64,000 nt of DNA from Corynebacterium sp. HMSC04H06 (GTDB taxonomy: Bacteria > Actinomycetota > Actinomycetes > Mycobacteriales > Mycobacteriaceae). Location of the stretch: assembly GCF_001815935.1 (NCBI RefSeq), contig NZ_KV823433.1, forward strand, positions 1 to 64,000, given 5' to 3'. The notes beneath the pieces were generated by a model that saw nothing but the letters and a program-made list of their open reading frames with translations, was not told the origin of the DNA and made no database searches. Below, in pieces: positions 8,426-17,808 of the stretch (positions are counted from its first letter, which is position 1; the number at the start of each line of letters is the position of its first letter). The position numbers and the translations under genes are program-made.

Positions 8426-9457
8426 CTAGCCGAAGAGAGCCTTGGCGGTGGCGTAGCGGGCGGGCGGGACGACCTTGAGCTCGCCGACGGCATCGGCAAG
8501 CGGGACCAGCTCAATCTTCTCGCCGTGCAGGGCCACGCACTGGCCGGACTTGCCGGCGTGGGCGGCCCGGGCGGCGTGGACGCCGTAGCGGGTGGCCAGC
8601 ACGCGGTCGTAGGCGGTCGGGGTGCCGCCGCGCTGGATGTGGCCGAGCACCGTGGTGCGCACGTCGTAGCCGGTGCGGCGCTTGATCTCGTCGCCGATGA
8701 CCTGGCCGATGCCGTTGAAGGTCTGGTGCCCGAACTGGTCGGTGCCCCCCTCGGTGAAGTCCATGGTCCCCTCCTTCGGGAGGGCGCCTTCGGCCACGCA
8801 GATGATGCCGTACTTCTCCCCCATCTGGAAGCGACGCTCCATGGCCTTGGTGATTTCGGCGATGTCGAAGGGTTCTTCGGGGATGACGGTGTAGTGCGCG
8901 CCGCCGGCCATCCCGGCGTGCAGCGCGATCCAGCCGACGTGGCGGCCCATGACCTCCACGATGAGGATGCGGTTGTGGGACTCGGCGGTGGTGTGCAGGC
9001 GGTCTATAGCATCGGTGGCCACGGATACGGCCGTGTCGAAGCCGAAGGTAAAGTCGGTGGCGTTGACGTCGTTATCGATGGTCTTCGGCACGCCGATGAC
9101 CGGGACGCCGTTGTCCGCCAGCCACTGCGCGCCTTTGAGGGTGCCCTCGCCGCCGATGGCGATGAGCGCGTCCACCCCGGCGTCAGACAGGTTTTCCTTG
9201 ATCTGATCCAGGCCGGCCTTGAACTTGTCTGGGTGCAGGCGGCCGGTTCCCAGGATGGTGCCGCCGCGCAGGAGGATGCGGTCGATCTCGGCGTCGTCGT
9301 AAAGGTCGCGGCGGCGGTCTTCCATGAGCCCTACCCAGCCGTCTTCGTATCCGACCACCGTGTCGCCGAATTCGCTAGAGGCGGTGCGCACCACGGCGCG
9401 GATTACTGCATTCAGCCCGGGGCAGTCGCCGCCGGAGGTCAAGGTGGCAAGTCGCAT
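8426..9457 (-). CDS. pfkA: 6-phosphofructokinase
   Basis: A 343-residue glycolytic kinase that phosphorylates fructose 6-phosphate. Visible motifs are [11 protein letters not shown] (residues 6-16), IGGEGT (101-106) and PKTIDNDV (124-131) with catalytic Asp128, and the FGFDTAV and MGRHVGW substrate segments. Gly105 (equivalent to E. coli Gly104) indicates ATP rather than pyrophosphate as phosphoryl donor, although Lys125 is the residue usual in pyrophosphate enzymes; this Gly/Lys combination is normal for actinobacterial ATP enzymes. The start lies ten bases after the stop of the MFS gene, so the two are probably cotranscribed. A TAAGCT seven bases before the ATG could also give a separate leaderless transcript. 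Confidence 0.96.
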   Translation of the reverse strand: MRLATLTSGGDCPGLNAVIRAVVRTASSEFGDTVVGYEDGWVGLMEDRRRDLYDDAEIDRILLRGGTILGTGRLHPDKFKAGLDQIKENLSDAGVDALIAIGGEGTLKGAQWLADNGVPVIGVPKTIDNDVNATDFTFGFDTAVSVATDAIDRLHTTAESHNRILIVEVMGRHVGWIALHAGMAGGAHYTVIPEEPFDIAEITKAMERRFQMGEKYGIICVAEGALPKEGTMDFTEGGTDQFGHQTFNGIGQVIGDEIKRRTGYDVRTTVLGHIQRGGTPTAYDRVLATRYGVHAARAAHAGKSGQCVALHGEKIELVPLADAVGELKVVPPARYATAKALFG

Positions 9458-9467
9458 GCTAACCAGC

Positions 9468-10904
9468 TTAACGCCTCTTGGCCTCCGCTGCCCCGCCGTG
9501 GAGCGTATCCCGGAAGAAGCTGACGGTCACCAGGCCCACGGCCAGCGCCGCGATGATCGCCCAGAAGGAGTGTGCCAGCCCGGCGCCCAGCCCGAAGGCG
9601 ACCTGCCCGGCTTGCATGGCCGCCGAGACGACCGCCACGCCGATGACTGAGCCGACCTGCCGGGCGGTGTTGTAGGCGCCGGAGGCCGCGCCCATGAGCG
9701 TGGCCGGGAGGTCTCGCATGGAGGTCGCGGAGTTCGTACCCCAGATAAACGACTGGCCCAGGCCTAGTAGTCCCAGCGGCAGGGCCAGCCACGCCGGCGC
9801 CTGCCCGCTAAGCATCACCCACCACGCGATGACGAACGCGCCCAGCGAGACCGCGAAGCCGAACTGCGACAATGCCCGCGGGTGCAGTTTGTCCACTAAG
9901 ATCCCGGCAAACGGGGTCACCAGCATGGAGACGACCGCCATGGGGACCACGATGAGTCCGGCTTGGTTGGCCGGCAGACCCTGCACGTCCTGCATCCACA
10001 TCATCATCGGCAACATCATCGCCGCGGCCATGAAGCCCATGCTGGAAATGGAGGCCACGCCCAGACGGTAGTTGCGGTCGGCGAAAAGCTCGGGCGGGAT
10101 GAGCGGCTCGGTGCCGCGCCGGCGGGCCGTGACTTGTAGGCGCGCGAAAAGGCAGAGCCCGGCGATGCCGACGGCCAGCAGCGCCCAGATCCACCAGCGC
10201 CAGCCGAGCTCGGGGCCCTGCTGGATGGCGAAGACGATGGCGGCCATGGAAAGGAGGGAGACGGCGGCGGAGGTGGCATCGATAGCGCGGGCGACCGTGG
10301 GCAGCTTCGGCACCCAACGGGTGGCCAGGTAGATGGCGGCCGCGGCGAAGGGCAGGTGGAGCCAGAAGACGCCGTGCCAGCCGACCAGGCTGACCATGAG
10401 CCCGCCGGCCACGGGGCCGGTTAGGGAGGCTAGTGAGCCGACAATACCCCACACCCCGAGCGCCCGGCCACGGCGCTCCCGGGCGAAAACGCGGTTGATA
10501 ACGGACATCGTCTGCGGCATCTGGATGGCCGCACCCAGGCCTTGGACGGCGCGGGCGGCGATGAGCCATTCGATGCCCGGCGCCAGCGCGCACAGCAACG
10601 CACCCAGGGCAAAGAGCCCGACGCCGAGGCGGAACATCAGGCGCTGGCCGTAGATGTCGCCCAGGCGGCCGGTAAACAGCAGCGGGACCACGACGGCGAG
10701 CAGGTAGATGGACGAGACCCACATCGCCTGGTTGAGGGTCGCGCCCATGTCCACGGCGATGGCGGGCAGGGCCACGGCCACCATGGTCTGGTCCAGCAAG
10801 GAGATGAAGAACCCGAGGCTCAGCGCGATCATCGCGCGCCACGCCTGCGGTTCGGGCAGAACCGTCGATGCCGCGGGCTGCGGCGGGGTCGTATCACGCG
10901 TCAT
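9468..10904 (-). CDS. MFS drug-efflux-type transporter (DHA2/EmrB-QacA-like)
   Basis: A 478-residue major facilitator with about 14 predicted helices. TM1 carries [18 protein letters not shown], the DHA2 family motif D1, and [10 protein letters not shown] is the loop 2-3 motif A. Family members export cationic dyes, antiseptics or other small molecules by proton antiport; the substrate here cannot be read from the sequence. The ATG at 10904 is preferred over one 51 bases upstream because TAGACT lies eight bases before it. The gene is followed after ten bases by pfkA, an unusual pairing with no obvious functional logic. Confidence 0.85.
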   Translation of the reverse strand: MTRDTTPPQPAASTVLPEPQAWRAMIALSLGFFISLLDQTMVAVALPAIAVDMGATLNQAMWVSSIYLLAVVVPLLFTGRLGDIYGQRLMFRLGVGLFALGALLCALAPGIEWLIAARAVQGLGAAIQMPQTMSVINRVFARERRGRALGVWGIVGSLASLTGPVAGGLMVSLVGWHGVFWLHLPFAAAAIYLATRWVPKLPTVARAIDATSAAVSLLSMAAIVFAIQQGPELGWRWWIWALLAVGIAGLCLFARLQVTARRRGTEPLIPPELFADRNYRLGVASISSMGFMAAAMMLPMMMWMQDVQGLPANQAGLIVVPMAVVSMLVTPFAGILVDKLHPRALSQFGFAVSLGAFVIAWWVMLSGQAPAWLALPLGLLGLGQSFIWGTNSATSMRDLPATLMGAASGAYNTARQVGSVIGVAVVSAAMQAGQVAFGLGAGLAHSFWAIIAALAVGLVTVSFFRDTLHGGAAEAKRR

Positions 10905-10918
10905 GGTCAACGAGTCTA
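10905..10918 (-). promoter_or_regulatory. -10 element of the MFS-pfkA unit
   Basis: TAGACT on the minus strand (plus 10913-10918) lies eight bases before the MFS ATG, with no Shine-Dalgarno between them. A leaderless transcript is predicted. Confidence 0.45.
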
Positions 10919-10986
10919 GCCCCCAGCGGGAAGGCCGGGGCGCTGCGTGGTCCACGCGCCTGTTTACCGCGGGTCGGAAGCGGGAC

Positions 10987-10998
10987 TAGTGTGGTGGC
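10987..10998 (+). promoter_or_regulatory. -10 element, leaderless small membrane gene
   Basis: TAGTGT at 10987-10992 is followed six bases later by the ATG at 10999; no ribosome-binding site is present. Confidence 0.45.
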
Positions 10999-11322
10999 AT
11001 GGGAATGATTGATATCAAGAAGCCAGAAAACGTCAGCACCGCCACGACGGTTGCCCTGGGCTTGGTCGGCGGTTGGGTCACGGCCAAGGAGACGGGTGTG
11101 CGCCCGCTGGGCGGGGTCATCCTGGGCGCTGCGGGTCTGTGGGCGGGCCGGTCCTGGGCGGCCAAGACCAACGCCTCCACTACCGCCGGCCTGTCGGCGC
11201 TCTACCTGGGCGCGTTCGGTGCCTCGCACCCGCTGGCCAAGAAGATCGGCGCGTGGCCGTCCGTACTGGCGGTGACCGCCGCGACCGCCGGGGCCGCCTA
11301 TGCCCTCTCGGACGCCAAATAA
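10999..11322 (+). CDS. Small conserved membrane protein of unknown function
   Basis: A 107-residue protein with about three hydrophobic Gly/Ala-rich segments (residues 15-27, 37-53 and 62-100) and a cytosolic-looking first dozen residues. It resembles short conserved corynebacterial membrane proteins found near pfkA, but I recognise no domain and assign no function. The start is supported by a -10 box six bases upstream, implying a leaderless mRNA. It is divergent from the MFS gene and convergent with the siderophore-interacting protein gene, and ends at a clear terminator. Confidence 0.75.
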   Translation: MGMIDIKKPENVSTATTVALGLVGGWVTAKETGVRPLGGVILGAAGLWAGRSWAAKTNASTTAGLSALYLGAFGASHPLAKKIGAWPSVLAVTAATAGAAYALSDAK

Positions 11323-11381
11323 GGCAGCGCCCAGTAGCGCGGCGCTAAGTTATAAGACGCTGAGTAATAAGAAGAAAAGTG

Positions 11382-11420
11382 CGCGCGGTGGGATGAATTA
11401 ATCCGCCGCGCCTTTTTCTT
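11382..11420 (+). terminator. Intrinsic terminator overlapping the viuB-like 3' end
   Basis: GCGCGG (11383-11388) pairs with CCGCGC (11406-11411); the stem extends four more pairs, two of them G-U, and CTTTTTCTT follows on the plus strand. It terminates the small membrane gene. The stem includes the stop codon of the convergent gene. T-rich sequence also lies beyond it on the minus strand, so it may work both ways. Confidence 0.7.
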
Positions 11421-12465
11421 CGGCCTCCATGGCCGCGACGAATTCGCCCTTGGTGGACTGCCACAGGTCCTCGGTCATGCCGAGGCGCCAGTAGCCGGAG
11501 ATGGACGCATCTGCCTTATCGACGCCGTTTTCCTTGAACAGGAAGCGGCGCAGGTCCTTGATCATCTCGGCCACACCGTGGATGAACCAGCTGGTGTGCC
11601 CTGCCGGGATGCCGTTCTTACGGACCGCGGCGGCCAGCGGCGCGCCCGGGGTCGCGCCGCTGCGATAGACCCACTGGAGGGTGGCGTTCGGGCGCTCGGG
11701 CATCTCGATTTCGTGGCCCGGAGCCTTGACCTCCACGAAGGCGGTTGCCTGCGCGTCGGCGGGCAGCTTCTCTAGTGCGGCGGCCACGGCCGGGGCGGCC
11801 GCCTCGTCGCCGGCCAGGACGAAGGCGTCGTAGCCGGGCTCGGGTTTCCACTTGCCGCCGGGGCCGGCAAAGCCGAACTCGTGGCCTACCTCGACGTCGC
11901 GGGCCCAGGGGCCGGCGAGTCCGGTATCGCCGTGCAGGACGAAGTCGACCTCGCACTCCCCTGTTTCGGTGTTGATGCTGCGCAGGGTGTAGGTGCGGGT
12001 GACCGGGCGCAGGTGACGCGGCTGGTTGGCGCGGGCCGCAGCCAGGTCGAAGGGCCAGGCGTAGTCCGCACCCTCGGGCACGAAGAGGATCTTGATGTAG
12101 TGATCCGTCTTGTCGAGCTCCTGTCCGACCAGGTCCGGCGCTGAGATGGTCAGCCGCACCATGTCGGGGGAAATCTGGCGCTTAGCGGTGACGGTGGCGC
12201 CGTGGGCCTTGCGCTTGGGCTTGCGTGGGGCCGCTGCCGGGGCTTGGCCGGCGGACGCGGTGGCCTTTTCCTCGCGCCGCCGCAGCTTCTCTGCCCGCTT
12301 TTCTTCCTTGCGGGCGCGGCGGGAATCATAGTGGGCTTGGGACTGCCCGGCCTGGAAACCGCGGTCGAAGCCGTTTTCAAAGCCATCCCCGAAACCTTGG
12401 GTGAAGCCGGCCTGAAAACCGGCGCGGTACGGATCGTCCGGGGTGTAAGCAGAATTCTCGCTCAT
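11398..12465 (-). CDS. Siderophore-interacting protein (ViuB-type ferric-siderophore reductase)
   Basis: A 355-residue protein. Residues about 85-205 form the FAD-binding SIP domain with the flavin-contact segment RPVTRTYTLR; about 210-345 form the NAD(P)H-binding half with VLAGDEAAAPA and the C-terminal GYWRLG motif. The family reduces imported ferric siderophores in the cytosol to release iron. The N-terminal 85 residues are an unusual extension: six GFxx units (residues 16-37), then a highly charged Arg/Lys/Glu helix. A DtxR-like operator covers the promoter, so expression should rise when iron is low. No siderophore uptake genes are adjacent. Confidence 0.9.
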   Translation of the reverse strand: MSENSAYTPDDPYRAGFQAGFTQGFGDGFENGFDRGFQAGQSQAHYDSRRARKEEKRAEKLRRREEKATASAGQAPAAAPRKPKRKAHGATVTAKRQISPDMVRLTISAPDLVGQELDKTDHYIKILFVPEGADYAWPFDLAAARANQPRHLRPVTRTYTLRSINTETGECEVDFVLHGDTGLAGPWARDVEVGHEFGFAGPGGKWKPEPGYDAFVLAGDEAAAPAVAAALEKLPADAQATAFVEVKAPGHEIEMPERPNATLQWVYRSGATPGAPLAAAVRKNGIPAGHTSWFIHGVAEMIKDLRRFLFKENGVDKADASISGYWRLGMTEDLWQSTKGEFVAAMEAEEKGAAD

Positions 12466-12484
12466 TTGTGTAAGGCTACCCTAC
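12466..12484 (-). promoter_or_regulatory. DtxR-type iron box on the viuB-like promoter
   Basis: The 19 bases immediately before the ATG match the DtxR consensus TWAGGTWAGSCTWACCTWA at 15 of 19 positions when read on the minus strand. The box contains the -10 element TAGCCT (plus 12473-12478), which lies seven bases before the ATG, so DtxR-Fe2+ would block polymerase directly. The operator match is seen in the sequence; binding is inferred. Confidence 0.7.
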
Positions 12485-12633
12485 GAAAATTTTTCTCGCT
12501 AGGGGTTTAGGGCCCCAGAACTGGGCAGTCTGGAAACCCAGATGATTCCCCGCCCGCAGGAGCCACTGTGCCGGCCGTCACACCGTAGTTTGGGGCCTGC
12601 ACCCGTATTCGATTTTCCAAAGGAGAGATTCCC

Positions 12634-13650
12634 ATGTCCAGCACCGGTAGCGTCAGCGCCTCCCCCAACGGCCTGCTGATGGCCCTTATCCAGTACCCCG
12701 TCCCCGTGGTCAACCACCCCGACGACGTACAGCGCAACGTCGACGAGATCTGCCGCATGGTCGCCAGCACCAAAGCCGGCTACCCGGACCTCGACCTGAT
12801 TGTCTTCCCCGAGTACTCCTCCTCCGGGCTCAACACCAAGATCTGGTCCTACGACGAGTTCCTCATCGGGCTGGACGACCCCAAGGTCGAGCAGTACAAG
12901 GCCACCTGCCGCGACAACGACGTCTGGGGCGTGTTCTCCATCATGGAGCCCAACCATGAGGAGGGCAAGCCGCCGTTCAACACCGCCATCATGATCGACA
13001 ACACCGGCGAAATTGCCCTACACTACCGCAAGCTGCAGCCGTGGACCCCGATTGAGCCCTGGTACCCGGGCGATCTGGGCATGCCGGTGGCCGACGGTCC
13101 GAAGGGCTCCAAGATTGCCCTGAACATCTGCCACGACGGCATGTTCCCGGAGCTGGCCCGCGAGGCGGCCTACAAGGGTGCGAACGTCTACATCCGCATC
13201 TCCGGCTACTCCACCCAGACCCAGGACTCCTGGATCATGACCAACCGTTCCAACGCCTACCAGAACCTTATGTTCACCGCGTCGGTGAACCTGGCCGGCT
13301 ACGACGGCACCTTCTACTACTTCGGCGAGGGCAACGTCTGTAACTACGACGGCGGCATGATTTCCGAGGGTCACCGCAACCCGGGCGAGATCGTCACCGC
13401 GGAGATCTACCCCGCGCTCTCCGACGACGCCCGCAAGAACTGGGCGCTGGAGAACAACATCTACAACCTGGGTAACCGCGGCTACGTCGGCTACCCCGGC
13501 GGAAAGACCGAGAACTACCTGACCTGGGTCCGCGACCTAGCCAACGGCGAGTACAAGCTGCCGTGGGACGACGAGGTCCGCATCAAGGACGGCTGGAAGT
13601 ACTACCCGGACGGCCCGCAGCTGGGCCCACTGCCGGACGAATACAAATAA
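12634..13650 (+). CDS. amiF: Formamidase
   Basis: A 338-residue nitrilase-superfamily enzyme that hydrolyses formamide to formate and ammonia. It aligns along its length with Helicobacter pylori AmiF as I remember it, and the catalytic triad falls at the same numbers: Glu60 (FPEYSS), Lys133 (YRKLQPW) and Cys166 (ICHDGM). [12 protein letters not shown] and [16 protein letters not shown] are also diagnostic. AAGGAGAG at 12620-12627 sets the start. It appears monocistronic, with a strong terminator downstream. No urease, amide transporter or formate gene is nearby, so the role is probably nitrogen scavenging. Confidence 0.93.
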   Translation: MSSTGSVSASPNGLLMALIQYPVPVVNHPDDVQRNVDEICRMVASTKAGYPDLDLIVFPEYSSSGLNTKIWSYDEFLIGLDDPKVEQYKATCRDNDVWGVFSIMEPNHEEGKPPFNTAIMIDNTGEIALHYRKLQPWTPIEPWYPGDLGMPVADGPKGSKIALNICHDGMFPELAREAAYKGANVYIRISGYSTQTQDSWIMTNRSNAYQNLMFTASVNLAGYDGTFYYFGEGNVCNYDGGMISEGHRNPGEIVTAEIYPALSDDARKNWALENNIYNLGNRGYVGYPGGKTENYLTWVRDLANGEYKLPWDDEVRIKDGWKYYPDGPQLGPLPDEYK

Positions 13651-13679
13651 GGCTACAAATTACAAATAAGGCTACAAAT
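13642..13679. repeat. Perfect 19-base tandem duplication at the amiF stop codon
   Basis: TACAAATAAGGCTACAAAT occurs at 13642-13660 and again, identically, at 13661-13679. The first copy contains the last codons and stop of amiF (TACAAATAA). A partial third TACAAATAA-like ending overlaps the array. It looks like a recent slippage duplication. Confidence 0.9.
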
Positions 13680-13723
13680 AAGACGGCGAACGCCAATAGG
13701 GGCTAGCCTTCCCCAGAGCACAC

Positions 13724-13757
13724 TTGACCCCTCCCGCCAGGTTGCGGGAGGGGTCAA
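13724..13757. terminator. Terminator between convergent amiF and META-domain gene
   Basis: TTGACCCCTCCCGC (13724-13737) is perfectly complementary to GCGGGAGGGGTCAA (13744-13757), 14 pairs around a six-base loop. It lies 74 bases after amiF and 51 bases after the convergent gene and can serve both strands; U-tracts are short on both sides. Confidence 0.75.
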
Positions 13758-13807
13758 ATTGAGGAATTACGCGGCGGGACTGTCAATATCCGCGTGCGAA
13801 GAACGCC

Positions 13808-14734
13808 TTAGGCCGTGGCACCTGCCGGACCGGTCTGGTCGGCGGTGGTGTCCGGCTGAACGACGCCTTCGTCGTCTACGTTAGCAGTCTCGGAACCGGT
13901 GTTCCCAGCCTGGGATGCATCCTGGTTCACTTCTGCCCCCGTGGCAGGGGTCTCGTCACTTTCCGTGCCGGCAGCCTCCGGCGCGGCGGACTCGCTCGGG
14001 CCCACCGGCTGGGTGGCCGGGGCGCCGTCGCCGCTCTCCTCGGCCTGGGCGGGCTTGAACTCGATGGCGTCGTCGCCGGCGGCCAGGGCCAGGGTGGAGT
14101 CGTCAAGCTGGTAGATGGCCGGTTTGGACTCGAGGATCTTGGTGATGGCGGCGGCATCGGCCATGGCGGCCGGCTCGCAGGCCATCTGGGTCGAGGCGAT
14201 GGGGCCGACCTCGAGAGCGCCCTCGGAGTCGAAGCTGTACTCGGCGGTGCCGCCGTTGCAGCCGTCCTCGAAGCTCAAGGTGCCGTCGTCCTGGAGCGTG
14301 ATGCTGACAGCCTCCGGCTTGACGGTGGAGACCAGCTTGCCGGAGATGGCCGTGTTGCCTTCCTTCGGCTGCAGCTTGGTAGCACCCTCCGGCAGGGTGG
14401 TCACCAGCTCAGACTTTGCTGCCTCGCCGTCCTCGGACGGGGTGGCGGTCGCGGCAGAGTCAGTGGACGCTGCCGAGTCAGTGGACGTTGCAGACTCAGT
14501 CGACTCGGTGCCGGCGTCAGCGGCGGTCGAGGCGGCCTCACTGTTGGAGCTCAGGCCCAGCAGCTGCTCGAGCAGCTCCGGGGTCACGACGCTGGACAGC
14601 TGGTTCACGGCGGACGTTTCCTGGGCAGGTTCTTGAGAATCGGCGGGCGCGGCCATTGCTGCCGGGGCCGACAGGGCAAGGCCGGCGGCCACGGCGGTCG
14701 AAGCGGTCAGGGTCTTGATTTTCTTGGAAACCAT
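13808..14734 (-). CDS. Secreted META/HslJ-domain protein
   Basis: A 308-residue exported protein. Residues 1-28 form a Sec signal peptide ending AMA before APAD. A Ser/Thr/Ala/Glu-rich linker follows (about 45-105), then a META domain (about 110-225) with the family signature DGCNGG and PIASTQMACE, the two cysteines probably disulfide-bonded. The last 80 residues are acidic and disordered. META domains occur in heat-shock protein HslJ and in secreted proteins of unknown function, so no activity is assigned. No sortase signal or lipobox is seen. AACCTA on the plus strand at 14742-14747 gives a TAGGTT -10 element seven bases before the ATG. Confidence 0.8.
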   Translation of the reverse strand: MVSKKIKTLTASTAVAAGLALSAPAAMAAPADSQEPAQETSAVNQLSSVVTPELLEQLLGLSSNSEAASTAADAGTESTESATSTDSAASTDSAATATPSEDGEAAKSELVTTLPEGATKLQPKEGNTAISGKLVSTVKPEAVSITLQDDGTLSFEDGCNGGTAEYSFDSEGALEVGPIASTQMACEPAAMADAAAITKILESKPAIYQLDDSTLALAAGDDAIEFKPAQAEESGDGAPATQPVGPSESAAPEAAGTESDETPATGAEVNQDASQAGNTGSETANVDDEGVVQPDTTADQTGPAGATA

Positions 14735-14747
14735 GTGCCATAACCTA
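14735..14747 (-). promoter_or_regulatory. -10 element of the META-domain gene (leaderless)
   Basis: TAGGTT on the minus strand (plus 14742-14747) ends seven bases before the ATG at 14734. No Shine-Dalgarno is visible. Confidence 0.45.
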
Positions 14748-14781
14748 CCGTCACATTCGTCACACGCAACCCATCCGATAC

Positions 14782-14820
14782 AAAAAGAAGGTTCCCCCTA
14801 TGGAAAAAACAGGGAACCTT
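14782..14820 (-). terminator. Intrinsic terminator of gatCA
   Basis: On the minus strand AAGGTTCCC pairs with GGGAACCTT (plus 14812-14820 and 14788-14796), nine perfect pairs with a 15-base loop, and CTTTTTG follows. It lies 16 bases beyond the gatA stop. Confidence 0.85.
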
Positions 14821-14836
14821 CAGGAACCGGCGGCGG

Positions 14837-16330
14837 TTAGTCCGCGGAGTTGCGGCCGGCCTCGTAGGCGGCGCCCACCTTGTACAGGCGGTCATCAGCA
14901 AAGGCCGGGGCCATGATCTGCAGGCCGGTCGGCAGGCCGGAGTCGCTGGCCATGCCAGACGGCACGGACATGCCGCACAGGCCCGCCAGGTTCAGCGGCA
15001 GGGTGCACAGATCGAAGTTGTACATCGCCATCGGATCTTCGACCTTCTCCCCCAGCTTGAACGCCGTGGTCGGCGTGGTCGGTGAGACCAGCACGTCGAC
15101 CTGCTCGAAAGCCTTGGCGAAGTCCTGGGCAATCAGGGTGCGCACGCGCTGGGCCTGCAGGTAGTAGGCGTCGTAGTACCCCACGGACAGCGCGTAGGTA
15201 CCCAGCATGATACGGCGCTTGACCTCGGGGCCGAAGCCCTCAGCGCGGGACATACTCATGACCTGCTCGGCGGAGTGGCTGCCGTCGTCGCCCGCGCGCA
15301 GGCCGTAGCGCATGCCGTCGAAGCGGGCCAGGTTAGACGAGACCTCGCAGGGCATGATCAGGTAGTAGGCGGCCAGGGCGTCGTCGAAGTGCGGGCAGTC
15401 GACCTCCACGGTCTCCGCACCCTGGGCGACCAGCTGGTCCACGGCCTGGTGATAGGCCTCCATCACGCCCGGCTGCCAGCCGTCACGCTCGAACTGCTTG
15501 ATAAGTCCCACCTTGACGCCGCTGAGATCGCCCTGCGCGCCCTCGCGGGCCGCGGCCACGACGTCGGCGACCGGCTTGTCCACGCTGGTGGCATCGAAGG
15601 CGTCGTGGCCGGCGATGACCTCGTGCAGCAGGGCGGTATCCAGGACGGTGCGCGCGCACGGGCCGGCCTGATCCAGGGAGGACGCCGCGGCGATGAGTCC
15701 GTAGCGGGAGACGGTGCCGTAGGTCGGTTTCACGCCCACGGTGTTGGTCAGGGCGGCCGGCTGGCGGATGGAGCCGCCGGTATCCGTGCCGATGCCTAGA
15801 GGGGCCTGGCCGGCGGCCAGCGCCGCGCTGGTGCCACCGCCGGAACCGCCCGGGGTGCGCTCGGTGTCGTACGGGTTGTGCACCGGGCCGAAAGCGGAGT
15901 TCTCACTGGACGAGCCCATGGCGAACTCATCCAGGTTGGTCTTGCCCAGGATCGGGATGCCGGCTTCGCGCAGCTTGGTAACCACGGTGGCATCGTAGGG
16001 CGAGACCCAGCCCTCGAGCATCTTGGAGGCGGCGGTGGTCGGGGCATCGGTAGTAGTCAGCAGGTCTTTGAGCGCCAACGGGACGCCGGCCAGGGATGAG
16101 GCCGGCTTCTCACCGGCGTCGAGGGCCTTATCGACGGCATCGGCGGCCGCCAGCGCTTCCTCCGCGCCGACGTGGAGGAAGGCGTTGAGCTCGTCGTTAG
16201 TCTCCGCGATGCGATCGAGGAAGGCCTGGGTGACCTCGCGGGAGGTCAGCTCCCGGGAGTGGATCTTGTCCGCCAGCTCGGCGGCGCTCAGAGAGGTAAT
16301 CCCCTCATTCGGGGTGATGAAAGTGCTCAT
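14837..16330 (-). CDS. gatA: Asp-tRNA(Asn)/Glu-tRNA(Gln) amidotransferase subunit A
   Basis: A 497-residue amidase-signature enzyme that supplies ammonia from glutamine for GatB. The Ser-cisSer-Lys triad is visible as Lys88 (LALKDL), Ser163 ([10 protein letters not shown]) and nucleophile Ser187 ([13 protein letters not shown]). The C-terminal part has the usual [18 protein letters not shown] segment. The ATG directly follows the gatC stop (TAAATG) and uses a GGGAGGAGAA ribosome site inside the gatC end, so the two are translationally coupled. Cytosolic; length is normal. Confidence 0.97.
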   Translation of the reverse strand: MSTFITPNEGITSLSAAELADKIHSRELTSREVTQAFLDRIAETNDELNAFLHVGAEEALAAADAVDKALDAGEKPASSLAGVPLALKDLLTTTDAPTTAASKMLEGWVSPYDATVVTKLREAGIPILGKTNLDEFAMGSSSENSAFGPVHNPYDTERTPGGSGGGTSAALAAGQAPLGIGTDTGGSIRQPAALTNTVGVKPTYGTVSRYGLIAAASSLDQAGPCARTVLDTALLHEVIAGHDAFDATSVDKPVADVVAAAREGAQGDLSGVKVGLIKQFERDGWQPGVMEAYHQAVDQLVAQGAETVEVDCPHFDDALAAYYLIMPCEVSSNLARFDGMRYGLRAGDDGSHSAEQVMSMSRAEGFGPEVKRRIMLGTYALSVGYYDAYYLQAQRVRTLIAQDFAKAFEQVDVLVSPTTPTTAFKLGEKVEDPMAMYNFDLCTLPLNLAGLCGMSVPSGMASDSGLPTGLQIMAPAFADDRLYKVGAAYEAGRNSAD

Positions 16331-16627
16331 TTATTCTCCTCCCAGAATCTGCGGAACCGCGAAACGATCGTCCTCTGCGGCCGGGGCCTGATCCAGCGCC
16401 TGCTCGGCGCTCAGGGTCCGGACCACCTTGTCTTCGCGCATGGTGGCGTTCAGCGAGTGCGGGTGGCTCATCGGCTCCACGCCGTCGGTGTCCACCTTGC
16501 CTACCGCAGAGACCGAGTCCACGATTTCATCAATCTGGCTAGCAAACTGTTCGAGCTCTTCCTCGCTCAAGGCCAAGCGGGAAAGCTTAGCCAAGTGCGC
16601 GACCTCGTCACGCGAAATCTCCGACAC
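16331..16627 (-). CDS. gatC: Asp-tRNA(Asn)/Glu-tRNA(Gln) amidotransferase subunit C
   Basis: A 98-residue GatC, normal length, which threads between GatA and GatB and stabilises the complex. The N-terminal helix EISRDEVAHLAKLSRLALSE and the C-terminal FAVPQILGGE are typical. It begins with GTG at 16627, preceded by GGATGGAG six bases upstream, and its stop codon abuts the gatA ATG. The 160 bases upstream must carry the operon promoter; I see no convincing -35/-10 pair there. Confidence 0.95.
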   Translation of the reverse strand: MSEISRDEVAHLAKLSRLALSEEELEQFASQIDEIVDSVSAVGKVDTDGVEPMSHPHSLNATMREDKVVRTLSAEQALDQAPAAEDDRFAVPQILGGE

Positions 16628-16790
16628 GCGAACTCCATCCCTTCTCTATGTGCGCCGCCCGCACCGGCCCGTCCCACCCAGCGGGCAGTCGACCAGTAGA
16701 CCGGGCAAGCGCACGGTAGTTTCTATTTCAAGCTTTTGCTCCTCACCATGCTACTGCACCGCCCGCGCCAGCCGCGTAGGTGGTCTTCGC

Positions 16791-17600
16791 CTAGACGAAC
16801 TGCCGCACCAGCGCCACCAGCGCGACGGCGACGATCACCGCGCGCAGCACCTGGTTCGGCAGGCGCTTGGCCACCTGGGCGCCGACCAAGCCACCGACGA
16901 GTCCCCCGGCGGCCACCGCCGCCACCCCGATCCACAGGATCTCGGCGCCAAAGAAAGCCCAGGCTACAAGGTAGACCAGCGCGGCGGTGACGTTGACGAA
17001 CAGGGACAGGAAGTTCTTCACCGGGTTGATGGCCTTGAGGCTGCGCCCGGTCATCACCGACAGGATGGCCATGTACAAAATCCCCTGGGCCGCGGTGAAG
17101 TAGCCCCCGTAGACCGCGGCCAGCCCCATGGGAGCCACCACCCGGGGCCGGCGGTAGGCCTGGCCCACCTCGGCGGCCGAGGCGGCATCGCCAGCAGCTA
17201 CCTGTCCGGCCTGGGAACGCGCGGCGAGCCAGCGGGTCAACCTGGGCTGGAAGGTCACCATCACCAGGGCCACGACGATGAGAATGGGGATGACGAAGTC
17301 GAGGGCGTGCGACGGCGAGGCCAGCAGCAACAGGGAGCCGGCGGCCGAGGCCACGATGGTCACCAGGACCAGCGGGCCCAGGTAGGGCAATTCGCGCCGG
17401 ATTTCCTTGCGGAAACCCCACGCCGAGCCGACCGAGGCGAACATCATGCCGGTGGTATTAGTACGCACCGCCACCCCGGGCGGCACGCCCAGAGCCAACA
17501 GGACCGGAAGGGTGAGCAAGGAGCCGGACCCCACCGCCGAGTTGATGATCCCGGCCAGCACGGCCATGACAAACAGCAATGCGCCGCTGACAACGGACAT
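16791..17600 (-). CDS. TauE/SafE (TSUP) family sulfite/anion permease
   Basis: A 269-residue membrane protein with about eight helices in two related halves. Both halves open with the TSUP pattern: GIINSAVGSGSLLTLPVLLALG near residue 17 and GGYFTAAQGILYMAIL near residue 165. Members export sulfite, sulfoacetate or related organosulfur anions; the substrate is unknown here. GAGAGGAG upstream of the ATG at 17600 is a good ribosome site. It is divergent from the ACT-domain gene. The hydrophilic loop at about 125-150 is longer than in many members. Confidence 0.85.
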   Translation of the reverse strand: MSVVSGALLFVMAVLAGIINSAVGSGSLLTLPVLLALGVPPGVAVRTNTTGMMFASVGSAWGFRKEIRRELPYLGPLVLVTIVASAAGSLLLLASPSHALDFVIPILIVVALVMVTFQPRLTRWLAARSQAGQVAAGDAASAAEVGQAYRRPRVVAPMGLAAVYGGYFTAAQGILYMAILSVMTGRSLKAINPVKNFLSLFVNVTAALVYLVAWAFFGAEILWIGVAAVAAGGLVGGLVGAQVAKRLPNQVLRAVIVAVALVALVRQFV

Positions 17601-17721
17601 GATGGACTCCTCTCGCCGGGGTGCGCACGCGCGCTATTTAACGTGCCTCACATAGTAGTGTCCACACACTGCGTTTTCGCTACTAGTTTCCGCGTAGATA
17701 AAAATATAAGGGTACAGGCTA

Positions 17722-17751
17722 TTGAGACTTGCGACACCCGGCGGGTAATAT
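17722..17751 (+). promoter_or_regulatory. Sigma-70-type promoter of the ACT-domain gene
   Basis: TTGAGA (17722-17727) and TAATAT (17746-17751) are 18 bases apart, one of the best consensus matches in the window. The surrounding gap (17601-17808) is A+T-rich and also holds the divergent permease promoter. Confidence 0.6.
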
Positions 17752-17808
17752 TTACGGGAAAACATCCCGTCTTCATCGCGCTAGCCACAGAAAGAATTGC
17801 CTACTGTC

